Assembly: GCA_029259655.1 (NCBI GenBank)
Contig: JAJDET010000109.1
Location: forward strand, 1-64,000
Reading direction: 5' to 3'
Length of the DNA stretch: 64,000 nucleotides
Origin: Planctomycetota bacterium
Lineage (GTDB): Bacteria; Planctomycetota; UBA1135; GCA-002686595
Every line of letters starts with the position of its first letter. Positions within the stretch are counted from its first letter, which is position 1. Positions 10,246 through 21,315 of this stretch are shown in pieces. The notes under the pieces are model-generated. The model made no database searches. It was not told the DNA's origin and saw only the letters and a list, made by a program, of their open reading frames with translations. Made by a program: the position numbers and the translations under genes.

Positions 10246-11064
10246 ATGTCACCCGCTGACCGCAACCCGCAAGCCGAACAGATGGCGGACGAGTCCATGG
10301 TCCGCAATCTCGCGGCCCAGGCCCGCGCGATCTGGCCCCAGGAGCGCGAGCTGATCCTCCGCTACGGGCTCGAGGATCCCCGGATCCTCGACGTCGCGTG
10401 CGGGACGGGCGAGATCACGGCGCGGCTTGCGGAGCTCTTCCCCACCTCGACGCTGGTCGGGATCGATCTACACGAGGAGCACCTGGTCGCAGCGCGCGGG
10501 CGCTCCGCGAGCTCGGGCGATCGCGTCGTCTACCGTCGCGGCGACGCCTTTGCGTTGGACGAAGAGGACGCGAGCTTCGATCTCGTCGTCTGCCGCCACT
10601 TCCTCCAGGCTGTACCCGAGGCCGAGCTGGTGCTCGCCGAGCTCGTGCGCGTGACCCGACCCGGCGGTCGCGTCCACGTCGTCGCGGAGGACTACGCGAT
10701 GATGCACTTCGACACGCCCGACGTGGACACCGACGACTTCTGGCGCAGGGGCCCGATCACCTTTGCCGGCAAGACCGGGAGCGATCTCCTCTCGGGGCGG
10801 AAGATCTTCGGCCACCTCTGCCGCCTGGGGCTGGTCGAGGTGTCGGTCGACTACGTCGTGATCGACACGCTGCGGGTGCCCCGCGAGGACTTCGCGGAGA
10901 TCTGGGCCGCCTGGCGGGACGGGTATTCCGACGCCATCGGGGATCACACGGACCTGTCCGCGGACGAGGCCCGAGCGGCGTTCGACGCGATGATCGAGGC
11001 CATCCGGCGTCCGGACGGCTACGGCGTCTGGCAGCTCCCCGTGATTAGCGGGAAGCTGCCGTAA
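10246..11064 (+). CDS. class I SAM-dependent methyltransferase
   Basis: A 272-aa Methyltransf_11/25-type enzyme. Motif I 'ILDVACGTGEITARLAELFP' binds SAM. Motif II is 'LVGIDLHEEHL', and 'DLVVCRHFLQAVPEAELVLAELVRVTRPGGRVHVV' is the usual post-motif region. The C-terminal half after residue 150 is probably substrate-specific and not recognised. ATG 10246 is chosen because an upstream GTG (10210) adds residues without homology. The ribosome site is weak. The gene converges with the SPFH pair across a short AT-rich palindrome. The methyl acceptor is unknown. Confidence 0.85.
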   Translation: MSPADRNPQAEQMADESMVRNLAAQARAIWPQERELILRYGLEDPRILDVACGTGEITARLAELFPTSTLVGIDLHEEHLVAARGRSASSGDRVVYRRGDAFALDEEDASFDLVVCRHFLQAVPEAELVLAELVRVTRPGGRVHVVAEDYAMMHFDTPDVDTDDFWRRGPITFAGKTGSDLLSGRKIFGHLCRLGLVEVSVDYVVIDTLRVPREDFAEIWAAWRDGYSDAIGDHTDLSADEARAAFDAMIEAIRRPDGYGVWQLPVISGKLP

Positions 11065-11082
11065 TATACGGATCAGTATATT
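11063..11082. terminator. AT-rich palindrome between convergent genes
   Basis: AATATAC and GTATATT form a perfect 7-bp inverted repeat around a 6-nt loop, overlapping the methyltransferase stop codon. It is the only obvious AT-rich spot nearby and lies between convergent genes, so a weak bidirectional terminator or protein site is possible. The stem lacks the G+C content of a classical terminator. Confidence 0.3.
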
Positions 11083-11089
11083 TCCGGGG

Positions 11090-12151
11090 TCACTCCCGGC
11101 CCACCAGCAGCCGGACCATCTCCCCCAGGTCCAGGATGGTCGGGACCGCGGGGTCGTTGGAGTTCAGCGTGACGTCCCCGATCTGGAGGTTCTCGGCCGC
11201 CTGAGTGGCGAGCAGAATGTGGCCTCCGACCGTGTCGAGCGCCTTGTTGCGGAGCTCGTCGCGCAGGGCCTCGGCCTTGGCGAGTGCCAGGCCTCCCTCC
11301 GCGAGGAAGGTCACGTAGTCGGCCTCCGCGTTCGAGCGCGTCGTGCGGTCGTAGACCTCGGCTTCGCCCAGGATCGTCGCGATCGCGATCTCGTTGTCGG
11401 AGCGCACGTCCTGCAGGAGCTTGTCCCACCCGGCACGCTTCTCCTTCTCCATGGCCTCGGTCTCCTTGCTGATGACCCCGGTCACCTGCTCCTGCTTCTC
11501 GACGCGCTCGCTGGCCGACGCCAGGAGCGCCTTCTGGTTCGTGAGCTGCTTCTGCTGGAGCTTCACCTCGTACTGCTCCGGGAAACGGACGGCGCGGATC
11601 AAGAGGTCGAGGGGCTCGACGTGGAAGGGAGCCATGGCGGCCGTTAGCACGGGGAGCGTCGCCTCCGAGCGCGCGAAGCGCGTCTTGGTGCTCGTGAAGT
11701 CCTCCGAGCGAAGCTGTGCCAGCTCCTCGCGCAAGACACTCTCCACGGTGGACGTGACGCGGTCGCGATACTGATCGCGGTAGCCGTCCACGATGATCAG
11801 GTGTCCCTCTCCCTCCTTGATGCGATAGGTCACCGTGACGTCCACGTTCGCCAGGTTGTTGTCCTTCGTCCGGATCTCGAGGTTGGGCCGCTCTTGTGTC
11901 GTCGCCCGTGTGATGTTCGACGAGAACGTCAGGAAGTGCGTCCGCTTGTCCAGGAAGATCCAGCGGTGATACCCCGTGACCCCCAGACGAAAGCCCGTGT
12001 CGTAGTCCTTCTTGACGACACCCCCACCCCACTGAGCGATCTTCACGCCGATCGTGGCGGGGGGAATGCGCTCGAACAGGAACGCGATGGCGAGCACGGC
12101 GACGAGGCCCGTCACCACCAGAATGACGACAGTCTTGGATGCGCCCCTCAT
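11090..12151 (-). CDS. SPFH/band-7 protein, HflC-like
   Basis: A 353-aa protein with one N-terminal membrane segment (residues ~8-26), an SPFH domain ('PATIGVKIAQ...', 'NNLANVDVTVTYRIKEGEGH', 'RDRVTSTVESVLREELAQLRSEDF') and a long charged coiled coil ('KLQQKQLTNQKALLASASERVEKQEQ...'). It overlaps the upstream SPFH gene by ATGA, implying coupled translation and a heteromeric complex like HflK-HflC. Such complexes form large membrane cages or microdomains, often around FtsH. No protease or NfeD gene is adjacent, so a specific partner cannot be named. Confidence 0.85.
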   Translation of the reverse strand: MRGASKTVVILVVTGLVAVLAIAFLFERIPPATIGVKIAQWGGGVVKKDYDTGFRLGVTGYHRWIFLDKRTHFLTFSSNITRATTQERPNLEIRTKDNNLANVDVTVTYRIKEGEGHLIIVDGYRDQYRDRVTSTVESVLREELAQLRSEDFTSTKTRFARSEATLPVLTAAMAPFHVEPLDLLIRAVRFPEQYEVKLQQKQLTNQKALLASASERVEKQEQVTGVISKETEAMEKEKRAGWDKLLQDVRSDNEIAIATILGEAEVYDRTTRSNAEADYVTFLAEGGLALAKAEALRDELRNKALDTVGGHILLATQAAENLQIGDVTLNSNDPAVPTILDLGEMVRLLVGRE

Positions 12152-13359
12152 TGGTCGTTTCCTCGCGTAAGGGCGGCCTCGTCGACACGCGTCGACACTC
12201 GGCTCGCCGTCCTCTCGTCCACGTGTTCTAGCCGGCGCGGTGCAGCGTCTCGGCTGTAGGGCAGCAGCGTGAACCGGATGGTCTGCAGCTTGCGGATGAG
12301 CGCTTCGCGCACGATCACTTCTCCGCGTTCCTCCAGGGCCTCGGCCTTGGCGACGAGACCCTCGGCCTCTTTGGTGAACTTCTCTGTGAGGCCACGAGCT
12401 TCGGCGATCATCTGCGCCCGCTGGGCCTCGCCGCCGGCACGCCGCTCGATGGCGTAGGCGTCGGCGGACTTCTTCTGGCGAATGGCCTCGCGCTCCGAGT
12501 CGATGCGATTGCGCTCCAGGTCACCTTGCAGGCTTCGCATCTCGATCTCCTTCTCCTTCTCGACGGCCGCGAGTTGCCGGTCGCGTTCGCGCAGGAGCTG
12601 GTCTTCCATCGCGACGAGACGCTCGACGTCCTGGTCAGCGACCTTGCGGTCCTCGATCGCCTGCTCGTAGACGTCGTCGAAGCGCGGCTTGGGCGTCACG
12701 ATCTGGATGATCTCGATCCCGTGCGGTCGCAGGAGGTCGTTCAGGCGCTGCTTGCTGTCCGTGGTCGCCACGCCGTACGTGGTCGGGTTCGCAACCTCCT
12801 CGGACGAGTAGCGACCGAACTCCTCGCGCAGGATCGACCGCGCATAGGCCCGGATCCAGATCCCCTTGAAGAGGTCGCCCGGTCCCGAGTCGTTCAGCAC
12901 CTCGCCCGCGTCGCCGGGAACGAGCCGGTACTGGATCTCGAGCGTGTCGAAACGGAAGTTCGATCCGTCACTGGCCCGCACGCTCAGCAGCGGGACGTGG
13001 TTGTTGGATAGGATCTTCGTCCCCTCCATAAGGAACTTCTGCGGGCTCTTGTCGAACAGGAATACCTCTTGCAGGAAGGGCAGGTAGAGCTTGAACCCGG
13101 GCGTCGTGGTGACCTCCATCCCTTCCGAGCCCCCCGAGATGTAGCTCACCGTCACCGCGACCTGGTCGTCGGCGACGGAGACGATCCCGAGCTTGCCCGA
13201 GACAGCCATCAGGAGTCCTGCGAGCAGCACGGTGACGGCAACGGCACCGGCCGCCACGACAAGCGCGGGGAGCTTCCCACCCTTGCCGCTCCCGGCGGTC
13301 TTTCTCTTCTTGGGCGGCCAGCCCTCGGGCGAGACCGGGTCCACGTCGATTGTCTTCAT
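12148..13359 (-). CDS. SPFH/band-7 protein, HflK-like
   Basis: A 403-aa protein whose ATG at 13359 is preceded by a good GGAGAGG site; longer starts read into non-homologous sequence. A short basic cytoplasmic N-terminus ('PPKKRKTAGSGKGGK') precedes a membrane segment at ~33-55. A band-7/prohibitin domain follows ('VADDQVAVTVSY...', 'RFDTLEIQYRLV', 'GIWIRAYARSILREEFGRYSSEEV', 'LLRPHGIEIIQIVTPKPRFDDVYEQAIEDRKVADQD'). A long coiled coil ends the protein. The paired HflC-like gene follows with an ATGA overlap, the HflK-HflC gene order. Confidence 0.85.
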   Translation of the reverse strand: MKTIDVDPVSPEGWPPKKRKTAGSGKGGKLPALVVAAGAVAVTVLLAGLLMAVSGKLGIVSVADDQVAVTVSYISGGSEGMEVTTTPGFKLYLPFLQEVFLFDKSPQKFLMEGTKILSNNHVPLLSVRASDGSNFRFDTLEIQYRLVPGDAGEVLNDSGPGDLFKGIWIRAYARSILREEFGRYSSEEVANPTTYGVATTDSKQRLNDLLRPHGIEIIQIVTPKPRFDDVYEQAIEDRKVADQDVERLVAMEDQLLRERDRQLAAVEKEKEIEMRSLQGDLERNRIDSEREAIRQKKSADAYAIERRAGGEAQRAQMIAEARGLTEKFTKEAEGLVAKAEALEERGEVIVREALIRKLQTIRFTLLPYSRDAAPRRLEHVDERTASRVSTRVDEAALTRGNDQ

Positions 13360-13505
13360 GATCCTCTCCTGGTGATCGGGGCGCCGCGCCCGGATTGGAC
13401 GAGAAGGGAGCGGCAGGGCCGCCATGCTACGCGGCTCGCCCTCCTACCCGACCGTGGAGGAGCCATTCAGGCCGTATTGGCCCGCAATCGTGGCGGAAGC
13501 CGGCG

Positions 13506-14501
13506 TCAGTCGACTTCCCAGGTGTCGCTGGAGTAGATGAGGTCCGCGAGCTTCCCGCGGCCCTTCTTCTCCGTGGCTTCATCGACCTGGCGACGAACGT
13601 CGTGCTCGAAGACCGGGGCCTCGACCTGGCGTAGGAGCCCGATCGCGTTCGGCATGTCCGGATCCTGGTCGAGCTGGGCGAGCAGGAAGGCCTTCGCGGG
13701 CGACTCGAGGTGAGGATCCCAGACGTCGGCGTCCTCGGCGGACACGCGCTCGACATGGAACTCGCGCAGCCGGAGCCCCTTGTCCATCTCCGTCCCGTAG
13801 ACCATCGGCTGGCCTGCCTGGAGGTTGATCGTCCGCTCCTTGCGCACCTTCTTGTCGTAGATCTCGTCGAACGCGCCGTCGTTGAAGATGACACAGTTCT
13901 GGTAGACCTCGACGAACGCGCAGCCCTTGTGAGCGGCGGCCTGTCTGATCGTCTGGTTCATGTGCTTGACGTCGTTGTCGGGCGTGCGAGCCACGAAGGT
14001 GGCTCCGGCGCCGAGCGCCACCGACAACGGGTTGAACGGCCGGTCCACCGAGCCGAAGGGCGTCGACTTCGAGCGGTGCCCGATCGGTGACGTCGGCGAG
14101 TACTGGCCCTTGGTCAGCCCGTAGATCTCGTTGTTGAAGAGCAGGATCTTCACGTCCACGTTGCGCCGCAGCACGTGGATCATGTGGTTCCCGCCGATCG
14201 AGAGCCCGTCGCCGTCACCGGTCGCGAGCCAGACCGAGAGCTCCGGGTTCGCCGTCCGGATGCCCGTCGCGAAGGCCGGCGCGCGTCCGTGGATCGTGTG
14301 GAACCCGTAGGAGTCGACGTAGTACGGGAAGCGACTGCTGCAGCCGATGCCCGAGACCCACACGAAGTTCTCCTTCTTGATGCCGAGCTCCGCGAGCGCG
14401 GCATAGGCGGCGTTCAGGATGGCGTAGTCGCCGCACCCGGGGCACCAGCGGACCTCCTGGTCGGATTTGAGGTCCTTCTTCGTCAGTTTGGACTGAATCA
14501 T
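13506..14501 (-). CDS. korB: 2-oxoacid:ferredoxin oxidoreductase, beta subunit
   Basis: TPP-binding subunit of a 2-oxoglutarate (or related 2-oxoacid):ferredoxin oxidoreductase, 331 aa. 'WCPGCGDYAIL' at 19-29 is the family N-terminus. The TPP motif runs from 'GDGDGLSIGGNH' (95-106) to 'LLFNNEIYGLTKGQ' (121-133). It lies one base after the alpha subunit stop. The enzyme oxidatively decarboxylates a 2-oxoacid to the acyl-CoA and reduces ferredoxin. No delta/ferredoxin subunit is encoded next to it, so a separate ferredoxin must be the acceptor. 2-Oxoglutarate is the most likely substrate by overall resemblance to KorAB. Confidence 0.93.
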   Translation of the reverse strand: MIQSKLTKKDLKSDQEVRWCPGCGDYAILNAAYAALAELGIKKENFVWVSGIGCSSRFPYYVDSYGFHTIHGRAPAFATGIRTANPELSVWLATGDGDGLSIGGNHMIHVLRRNVDVKILLFNNEIYGLTKGQYSPTSPIGHRSKSTPFGSVDRPFNPLSVALGAGATFVARTPDNDVKHMNQTIRQAAAHKGCAFVEVYQNCVIFNDGAFDEIYDKKVRKERTINLQAGQPMVYGTEMDKGLRLREFHVERVSAEDADVWDPHLESPAKAFLLAQLDQDPDMPNAIGLLRQVEAPVFEHDVRRQVDEATEKKGRGKLADLIYSSDTWEVD

Positions 14502-14502
14502 C

Positions 14503-16356
<1,854 letters not shown>

Positions 16357-16564
16357 GACGGAGGATCCGACCGTTGGGCGGGCAGGAGCCCGTTTTTCGG
16401 TGGTTTCGAGGGTGCGTAGACCCCCTGAGAGCCCGCCTGGACGGGCGAAAATCGCGAGCGATTCTGCCACGGAGGTCGGTGCTTCGCACCTCCGCGGTAC
16501 TACTTCCATCTATCTTATCGGCTCCGCTTCCGACACCCCCAACCCAGCAGCCCAGACATCCTCG

Positions 16565-17752
16565 ATGCCCGACGCCCTGTTCGCCTGCGCGCTCACCACG
16601 GAATCCGAGAGCGATCGAGCCGAGAGCCAGGTGCGTGAGGAGCTGGCCGAGCAGCTGGGCGGTCGAGAGCCCGATCTCCTGGCCGTCTTCGCCACCCACC
16701 ATCACGGACCCGCGCTGGAGGGGTTGGGGCAACGCCTCCAGGAGGGGCTCGCGGCCGGAACCGTCATCGGCTGCACGGGAGAGAGCATCATCGGACGCGA
16801 TCGCGAGGTCGAGGGAAGCGCCGGGCTGTCCGCCTGGGCCGCCGTTCTCCCCGGGACCGACGTGCGCAGCTTCGAGGTTTCCGCGATCCAGGGCCCGGAG
16901 AACAAGCCGATCCTGTCGGGGGAACCCACGATCCGCGACGCCTCGCGGGCCTCGGTGGTGCTGCTCGCCGATCCCTACACGTTCCCGGCGGACGCCTTCC
17001 TGACCCAGATGAACGACACCTGGCCGGGGGTGCCCGTCGTCGGTGGGATGGCCAGCGGGGGAATGGGGCCGGGCCAGAACTTCCTCATCACGAACGGCGG
17101 GCTCCTCGAGGGGGGCGCGCTGGGGGTGGTCCTCGAAGGGGACATCGAGGTTCGGTCGGTCGTGAGCCAGGGCTGCCGCCCCGTCGGGGAGCCCTGGGTC
17201 GTCACGTCCTGCGAAAAGAACCTCGTGAAGAAGCTCGGCGGCCAGCCCGCGCTGGAGGCCTTGAAGGACACGCTGCTCGGGCTCCCCCCCACCGAACAGG
17301 AGCTCCTGCGCCGCCAGCCCTTCGTCGGTCTGGCCATCGACGCCACCAAGAGCAACTTCACGCGGGGCGACTTCCTCGTCCGCGGCATCCTGGGACAGGG
17401 GCCGTCGAATTCCCTCTACGTCGCCGACCTCGTGCGCCGCGGACAGACCGTCCAGTTCCTCGTCCGTGACGCGACCTCGGCGGGCGAGGACCTGCGCCAG
17501 CTGATGGTGACCCAGGGAGGGGGAGCCCTGACCGGCCAGGCCAGCTCCGCGGGCGCGCTGCTCTTCAGCTGCAACGGGCGCGGATCCCACATGTTCGACG
17601 AGCCCGACCACGACGTGACTCGTGTGCGTGAGGGGCTCGCGGTCGAGCTCCCCGTGGCGGGATTCTTCGCCGCGGGCGAGATCGGTCCGGTCGGCGGCCG
17701 GAACTTCCTGCACGGGTTCACGGCCTCGGTCGCTGTTTTCCGGCCACGCTGA
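16565..17752 (+). CDS. FIST N/C-domain protein
   Basis: A 395-aa protein with FIST_N ('DLLAVFATHHHGPALEGLGQRL', 'AGTVIGCTGESIIG') followed by FIST_C ('GQASSAGALLFSCNGRG', ending 'FFAAGEIGPVGGRNFLHGFTASVAVF'). FIST domains are predicted small-ligand sensors, often of amino acids, and occur fused to signalling domains. Here the protein is free-standing, so it may sense a ligand and act through an unknown partner. ATG 16565 begins the family homology; the frame remains open upstream but is antisense to korA. It is divergent from korA with ~208 bp between starts, and a rhodanese gene follows. Confidence 0.88.
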   Translation: MPDALFACALTTESESDRAESQVREELAEQLGGREPDLLAVFATHHHGPALEGLGQRLQEGLAAGTVIGCTGESIIGRDREVEGSAGLSAWAAVLPGTDVRSFEVSAIQGPENKPILSGEPTIRDASRASVVLLADPYTFPADAFLTQMNDTWPGVPVVGGMASGGMGPGQNFLITNGGLLEGGALGVVLEGDIEVRSVVSQGCRPVGEPWVVTSCEKNLVKKLGGQPALEALKDTLLGLPPTEQELLRRQPFVGLAIDATKSNFTRGDFLVRGILGQGPSNSLYVADLVRRGQTVQFLVRDATSAGEDLRQLMVTQGGGALTGQASSAGALLFSCNGRGSHMFDEPDHDVTRVREGLAVELPVAGFFAAGEIGPVGGRNFLHGFTASVAVFRPR

Positions 17753-17816
17753 GCGCCGGTGGAGAATCGAAGCGTAACGGGCCCCAAACGGTAAGGCGGG
17801 CAGTAGGCTCCCGGTC

Positions 17817-18359
17817 ATGGCCCTCGCCGCGCTGATCCTCTCGGTTCTGGCACTGATTCTGGCGCTGCGTGCGAGCTCGATCGCCGGGCGGCACGCACAG
17901 GCCGTGGAGGACGTGGAGTCGGACGCGCGTCGTCGCATCGACAACTCTCGCGAGGAGCTCGACGGCGAGCTCGGGACACTTCGCGAGATGGTCGCGATGA
18001 TGGCCGATGGGCAGCCGCTCTCGGGCGAGATGGTTCGCGAAGGAAGGCTGTGGCGCGACGTCCTGCCGACCGAGGCGGCCGAGCTCGTAACCCGCGGTGG
18101 CGTGCGAATCGTGGACGTGCGTTCGCCCCAGGAGACGGCAGGTGGCGTCATCCCGGGAGCGATGCTCGTCCCGATCGACGAGCTCGAGGATCGGGCGCGC
18201 GAGATCCCCCGCGACGGTAAGCCGACGGTCGTCTACTGTGCGGGGGGAGGTCGTTCCGCTGCAGCCTGCGAGTATCTCTCGCGCGAAGGCTGGCTCGGCC
18301 TCATGAACCTGCAGGGTGGAATCTCATCGTGGACGGGCCCGACAGCTGCGCCGTCCTGA
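17817..18359 (+). CDS. membrane-anchored rhodanese-domain protein
   Basis: A 180-aa protein: N-terminal membrane segment (residues 2-20), coiled-coil linker (~25-65), then a rhodanese domain (~85-175). 'GVRIVDVRSPQETAGGVIPGAMLVPIDEL' is the rhodanese core and 'VVYCAGGGRSAAAC' is the active-site loop with the catalytic Cys followed by the CxxGxRS pattern. It probably carries sulfur or binds an anion near the inner membrane. The IMPase/CysQ-type gene starts 26 bp downstream on the same strand, so a functional tie to sulfur metabolism is possible but unproven. Confidence 0.87.
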   Translation: MALAALILSVLALILALRASSIAGRHAQAVEDVESDARRRIDNSREELDGELGTLREMVAMMADGQPLSGEMVREGRLWRDVLPTEAAELVTRGGVRIVDVRSPQETAGGVIPGAMLVPIDELEDRAREIPRDGKPTVVYCAGGGRSAAACEYLSREGWLGLMNLQGGISSWTGPTAAPS

Positions 18360-18385
18360 GCCCCTACTTCGAGGAACCTGGGGAC

Positions 18386-19213
18386 ATGCCGGAACTCATG
18401 ACTGCCGAGGAGATCGAGCGCGAGCTCGCGTTCGCGATTCACGTCGCCGACCTGGCCGGCGAGCGGGTGATGCGCCTGCGCGACACCGGCCGGTGGGAAG
18501 GGAAGATGATGGCCGACATCGGCGATCAGGCCGCCGACGGATTCCTCCAGGGATACCTCCGCGGCCGCTACCCGGAGGACGGGATCCTCTCCGAGGAAAC
18601 GGGCGACTCCGCAAAGCGTCTCTCGAAACAACGCACCTGGATCGTCGATCCGCTGGACGGAACCAAGGAATACAGCCAGGGGCGCGACGACTGGGCGGTT
18701 CACGTCGCGCTCACGATCGACGGTCGTTGCGCACTCGGAGCGGTGGCGCTCCCGGCCCAGCACATGACCCTCTGGGGTGTAACGGTGCCGGGCCACGAGC
18801 GCTGGGGACTCGAGGGGGAATCCGGTGATCCGGTGCGCGGAGAGTCGAAACCGCCCGAGGGTCTGCGGGTCGTCATGAGCCGCAGCCACACACCTCCCTG
18901 GATGGAGCGCTTCTGCGAAGTGATCGGCTCGACCGAGAACGTCCGTTGCGGCAGCGTCGGCAACAAGGTCACACGACTCCTGCTCGGACACGCAGACGTC
19001 TACGTGCACAAGGTCGGACTCAAGGAGTGGGACACGTGCGCTCCCGAAGTCGTCGCGCGATCGCTCGGCTGGAGCGTCTGCAAGCTGCGGGGCGAGGAGC
19101 ACCGCTACAACCGACGCGACTACAAGAACAACGAGCTCGTCGTGTGCCGGCCCGCGATGCGCGATCGCGTTCTCGCTGCACTCGGTGAGTGCGGAGCTCT
19201 CGCGGACGATTGA
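18386..19213 (+). CDS. inositol-monophosphatase family enzyme, probable PAP phosphatase (CysQ type)
   Basis: Lithium-sensitive Mg2+-phosphatase superfamily, 275 aa. 'ILSEETGD' (Glu70/71) and 'WIVDPLDGTKEYSQGRDDWAVHVAL' (DPLDGT 88-93) bind metal. 'VGLKEWDTCAPEVV' near 212 is the C-terminal signature with the third Asp. The KEY/F after DPLDGT resembles the 3'(2'),5'-bisphosphate nucleotidase (CysQ) branch, which removes PAP made during sulfate activation. sat and cysC at 39-42 kb make that role plausible. ATG 18386 is chosen over an earlier in-frame start that overlaps the rhodanese gene. An inositol or other sugar phosphatase activity is the alternative. Confidence 0.82.
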   Translation: MPELMTAEEIERELAFAIHVADLAGERVMRLRDTGRWEGKMMADIGDQAADGFLQGYLRGRYPEDGILSEETGDSAKRLSKQRTWIVDPLDGTKEYSQGRDDWAVHVALTIDGRCALGAVALPAQHMTLWGVTVPGHERWGLEGESGDPVRGESKPPEGLRVVMSRSHTPPWMERFCEVIGSTENVRCGSVGNKVTRLLLGHADVYVHKVGLKEWDTCAPEVVARSLGWSVCKLRGEEHRYNRRDYKNNELVVCRPAMRDRVLAALGECGALADD

Positions 19214-19278
19214 GGGGGTCGGAGAGCGGGACGCGTTGACAGAATCGCGGCCTGCCCATAGGGTCGGGCGCCCCTCCG

Positions 19279-21315
19279 ATGCTCAGATCCACCCTCACCT
19301 CCATTCTGGGCGTCTGCATCGCGACCCTCGCGTCCGCGCAGAGCCCGACACCGGTCGATCCGGACCTCATCGGTCCGCCCCTGCTGGTCCCCCATGGCGT
19401 CGTCTCGCAGCGTCTCGCGGGACGCCCCCTGGCCGGCTATCCGCACTTCGAGCACACGCGCGCGTTCCACGAGACTACGTCCGTGTGGTTCGCAGTCGAC
19501 CTGACGAGCGCGACCACGCTCACCGAGGGCGCCTACACGGTGTACGTGACCGAGCACCGGACACCGGCCGAGTGGGGCGCAGACCCGGTGCTGGTCGACA
19601 CACGGGGTGCGCCCCAGGTCGTGGTGCTCTCCGCAGCGACGATCGCCGACAACGTCGTCGAGCTCGACACCGGCACGCTCTCGGGTGACGCAGGCACCGT
19701 GTTCGGTCGGGGCTACGACGTCGTCATCGACGTCGACGGCGACGGGAGTTTGGCGGGAGGAGACGTCGTCGACGGCTTCGGGAGCGAGGCCGGGTTCTAC
19801 GTCATGAGCGATCCGCTGGAGAACGGTCCGCTCGCGGTGACAGAGGCTCTCTACATTCTCCCCGGCCCCAACCCGGCGTTCCGGGGCGAGAACACGTTCT
19901 ATCCGACGGACATCGCGACCATGGGCGAGCTGCCGCTCGTCGTCGTGAGTCACGGGAACGGCCACGACTTCGAGTGGTACGACCACATCGGCGTGCACCT
20001 GGCGTCCTGGGGTTTCGTGGTGATGAGCCACGAGAACAACACGGGTCCGGGCATCGAGACCGCCTCGACGACGACCCTGCAGCACACCGACCAGTTCCTG
20101 GCGAATCTCGCCACGATCGAGGGCGGGATCCTCGCGGGACACATCGACGTTCGACGGATCATCTGGATGGGTCACAGCCGTGGCGGCGAGGGGATCGTTC
20201 GAGCCTACGATCGCCTGGTGGACGGCGACTTCGTCCCCGTCAACTACACGGTGCAGGACATCATCGGTCTCTCGAGCATCGCGCCCACGACCTTCCTCGA
20301 CGCGGACGAGGCGAGCCCCCACGGAGTCGACTACAGCCTCTGGACCGGAGCATCGGACTCGGATGTCAACGGGTGCCCGAGCTCACCCGTGACACGGACG
20401 TTCCTCCTCCACGAACGCGCGACCGGCGATCGCTTCGCGATCTACTATCACGGCGCGGGGCACGGAGTCTTCCACAACGGGAACGCCTCCAACTTCGCCA
20501 CCGGCCCGTGTCAGATCTCGAGAACACTGACTCACGAGCTGATGCGGGGGTATCTCCTGCCGCTCGTGAAGCACTGGGCGGAGGGCAACGTCGCGGCGAC
20601 CGACTTCCTCTGGCGCCAGCACGAGGCCTTCCAGCCGCCCAACCAGACGCAGGACGCCTGCATCGCCGTCAGCATGACCTACCAGCGACGCGGCGTCGCG
20701 AACTTCGTGCTGGACGACTTCGAGACCAACCCGGCGACCACCATCAGCAGCTCGGGCGGCGGCGTCTCCTTCTCGGTGACGGAATTGACGGAAGGAACCT
20801 TCCAGGACCCGGACAACAACTTCACGCACCTGCCCGTCGAGGCGATGAACGGGATGACGCACGCGTCCTCGGACACGCCCGAGTCCGGGGTGGTCTTCGT
20901 CTGGCGCGCGCCGCGCTTCATCGAGTGGGAGGTCGTCCGCGGAAAACGAGACCTCACGCGGTGGCGCTGGTTGTCGCTGCGGGCCGCTCAGGTCACGCGG
21001 TCCACCGAGACGGACGCGTTCGATGGTGACTCGGTCTTCACCGTGAGCCTGCGCGACGTCCTCGGGAACACGAGCTCGATCGACATCGGCCTCTACGGTG
21101 GCGGCGTGGAGGAGCCCTATCAACGGACCTCGTGCGGCCAGGGCGCAGGCTGGGCCAACTTCTTCGAGACGATCCGGATCCCCGTCGACTCGTTCGCGAC
21201 GGACGGAGCGCTCGACCTGACCCGCATCGAAGCCGTTCGCCTGGATTTCGGCCCCTCGTTCGGGGACGACCTCGGGCGGCTCGCGTTGGACGACGTGGAG
21301 TTCGTCAATGGGTGA
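19279..21315 (+). CDS. secreted alpha/beta-hydrolase-like protein
   Basis: Exported 678-aa protein with a signal peptide ending 'TLASAQ' (residue ~21). An N-terminal beta-rich region (~30-200) is followed by an alpha/beta-hydrolase core: 'LPLVVVSHGNGHDFEWYDHIG', nucleophile elbow 'WMGHSRGGEGIVRAY' (Ser ~300), and 'YHGAGHGVFHNG' as a possible catalytic-His region. The C-terminal ~200 residues are beta-sandwich-like ('VLDDFETNPATTI...', ending 'RLALDDVEFVNG'), like carbohydrate-binding or jelly-roll modules. Chlorophyllase/PAF-hydrolase-type esterases have a similar core. The substrate is unknown. The next gene starts inside its last codons (8-bp overlap). Confidence 0.75.
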   Translation: MLRSTLTSILGVCIATLASAQSPTPVDPDLIGPPLLVPHGVVSQRLAGRPLAGYPHFEHTRAFHETTSVWFAVDLTSATTLTEGAYTVYVTEHRTPAEWGADPVLVDTRGAPQVVVLSAATIADNVVELDTGTLSGDAGTVFGRGYDVVIDVDGDGSLAGGDVVDGFGSEAGFYVMSDPLENGPLAVTEALYILPGPNPAFRGENTFYPTDIATMGELPLVVVSHGNGHDFEWYDHIGVHLASWGFVVMSHENNTGPGIETASTTTLQHTDQFLANLATIEGGILAGHIDVRRIIWMGHSRGGEGIVRAYDRLVDGDFVPVNYTVQDIIGLSSIAPTTFLDADEASPHGVDYSLWTGASDSDVNGCPSSPVTRTFLLHERATGDRFAIYYHGAGHGVFHNGNASNFATGPCQISRTLTHELMRGYLLPLVKHWAEGNVAATDFLWRQHEAFQPPNQTQDACIAVSMTYQRRGVANFVLDDFETNPATTISSSGGGVSFSVTELTEGTFQDPDNNFTHLPVEAMNGMTHASSDTPESGVVFVWRAPRFIEWEVVRGKRDLTRWRWLSLRAAQVTRSTETDAFDGDSVFTVSLRDVLGNTSSIDIGLYGGGVEEPYQRTSCGQGAGWANFFETIRIPVDSFATDGALDLTRIEAVRLDFGPSFGDDLGRLALDDVEFVNG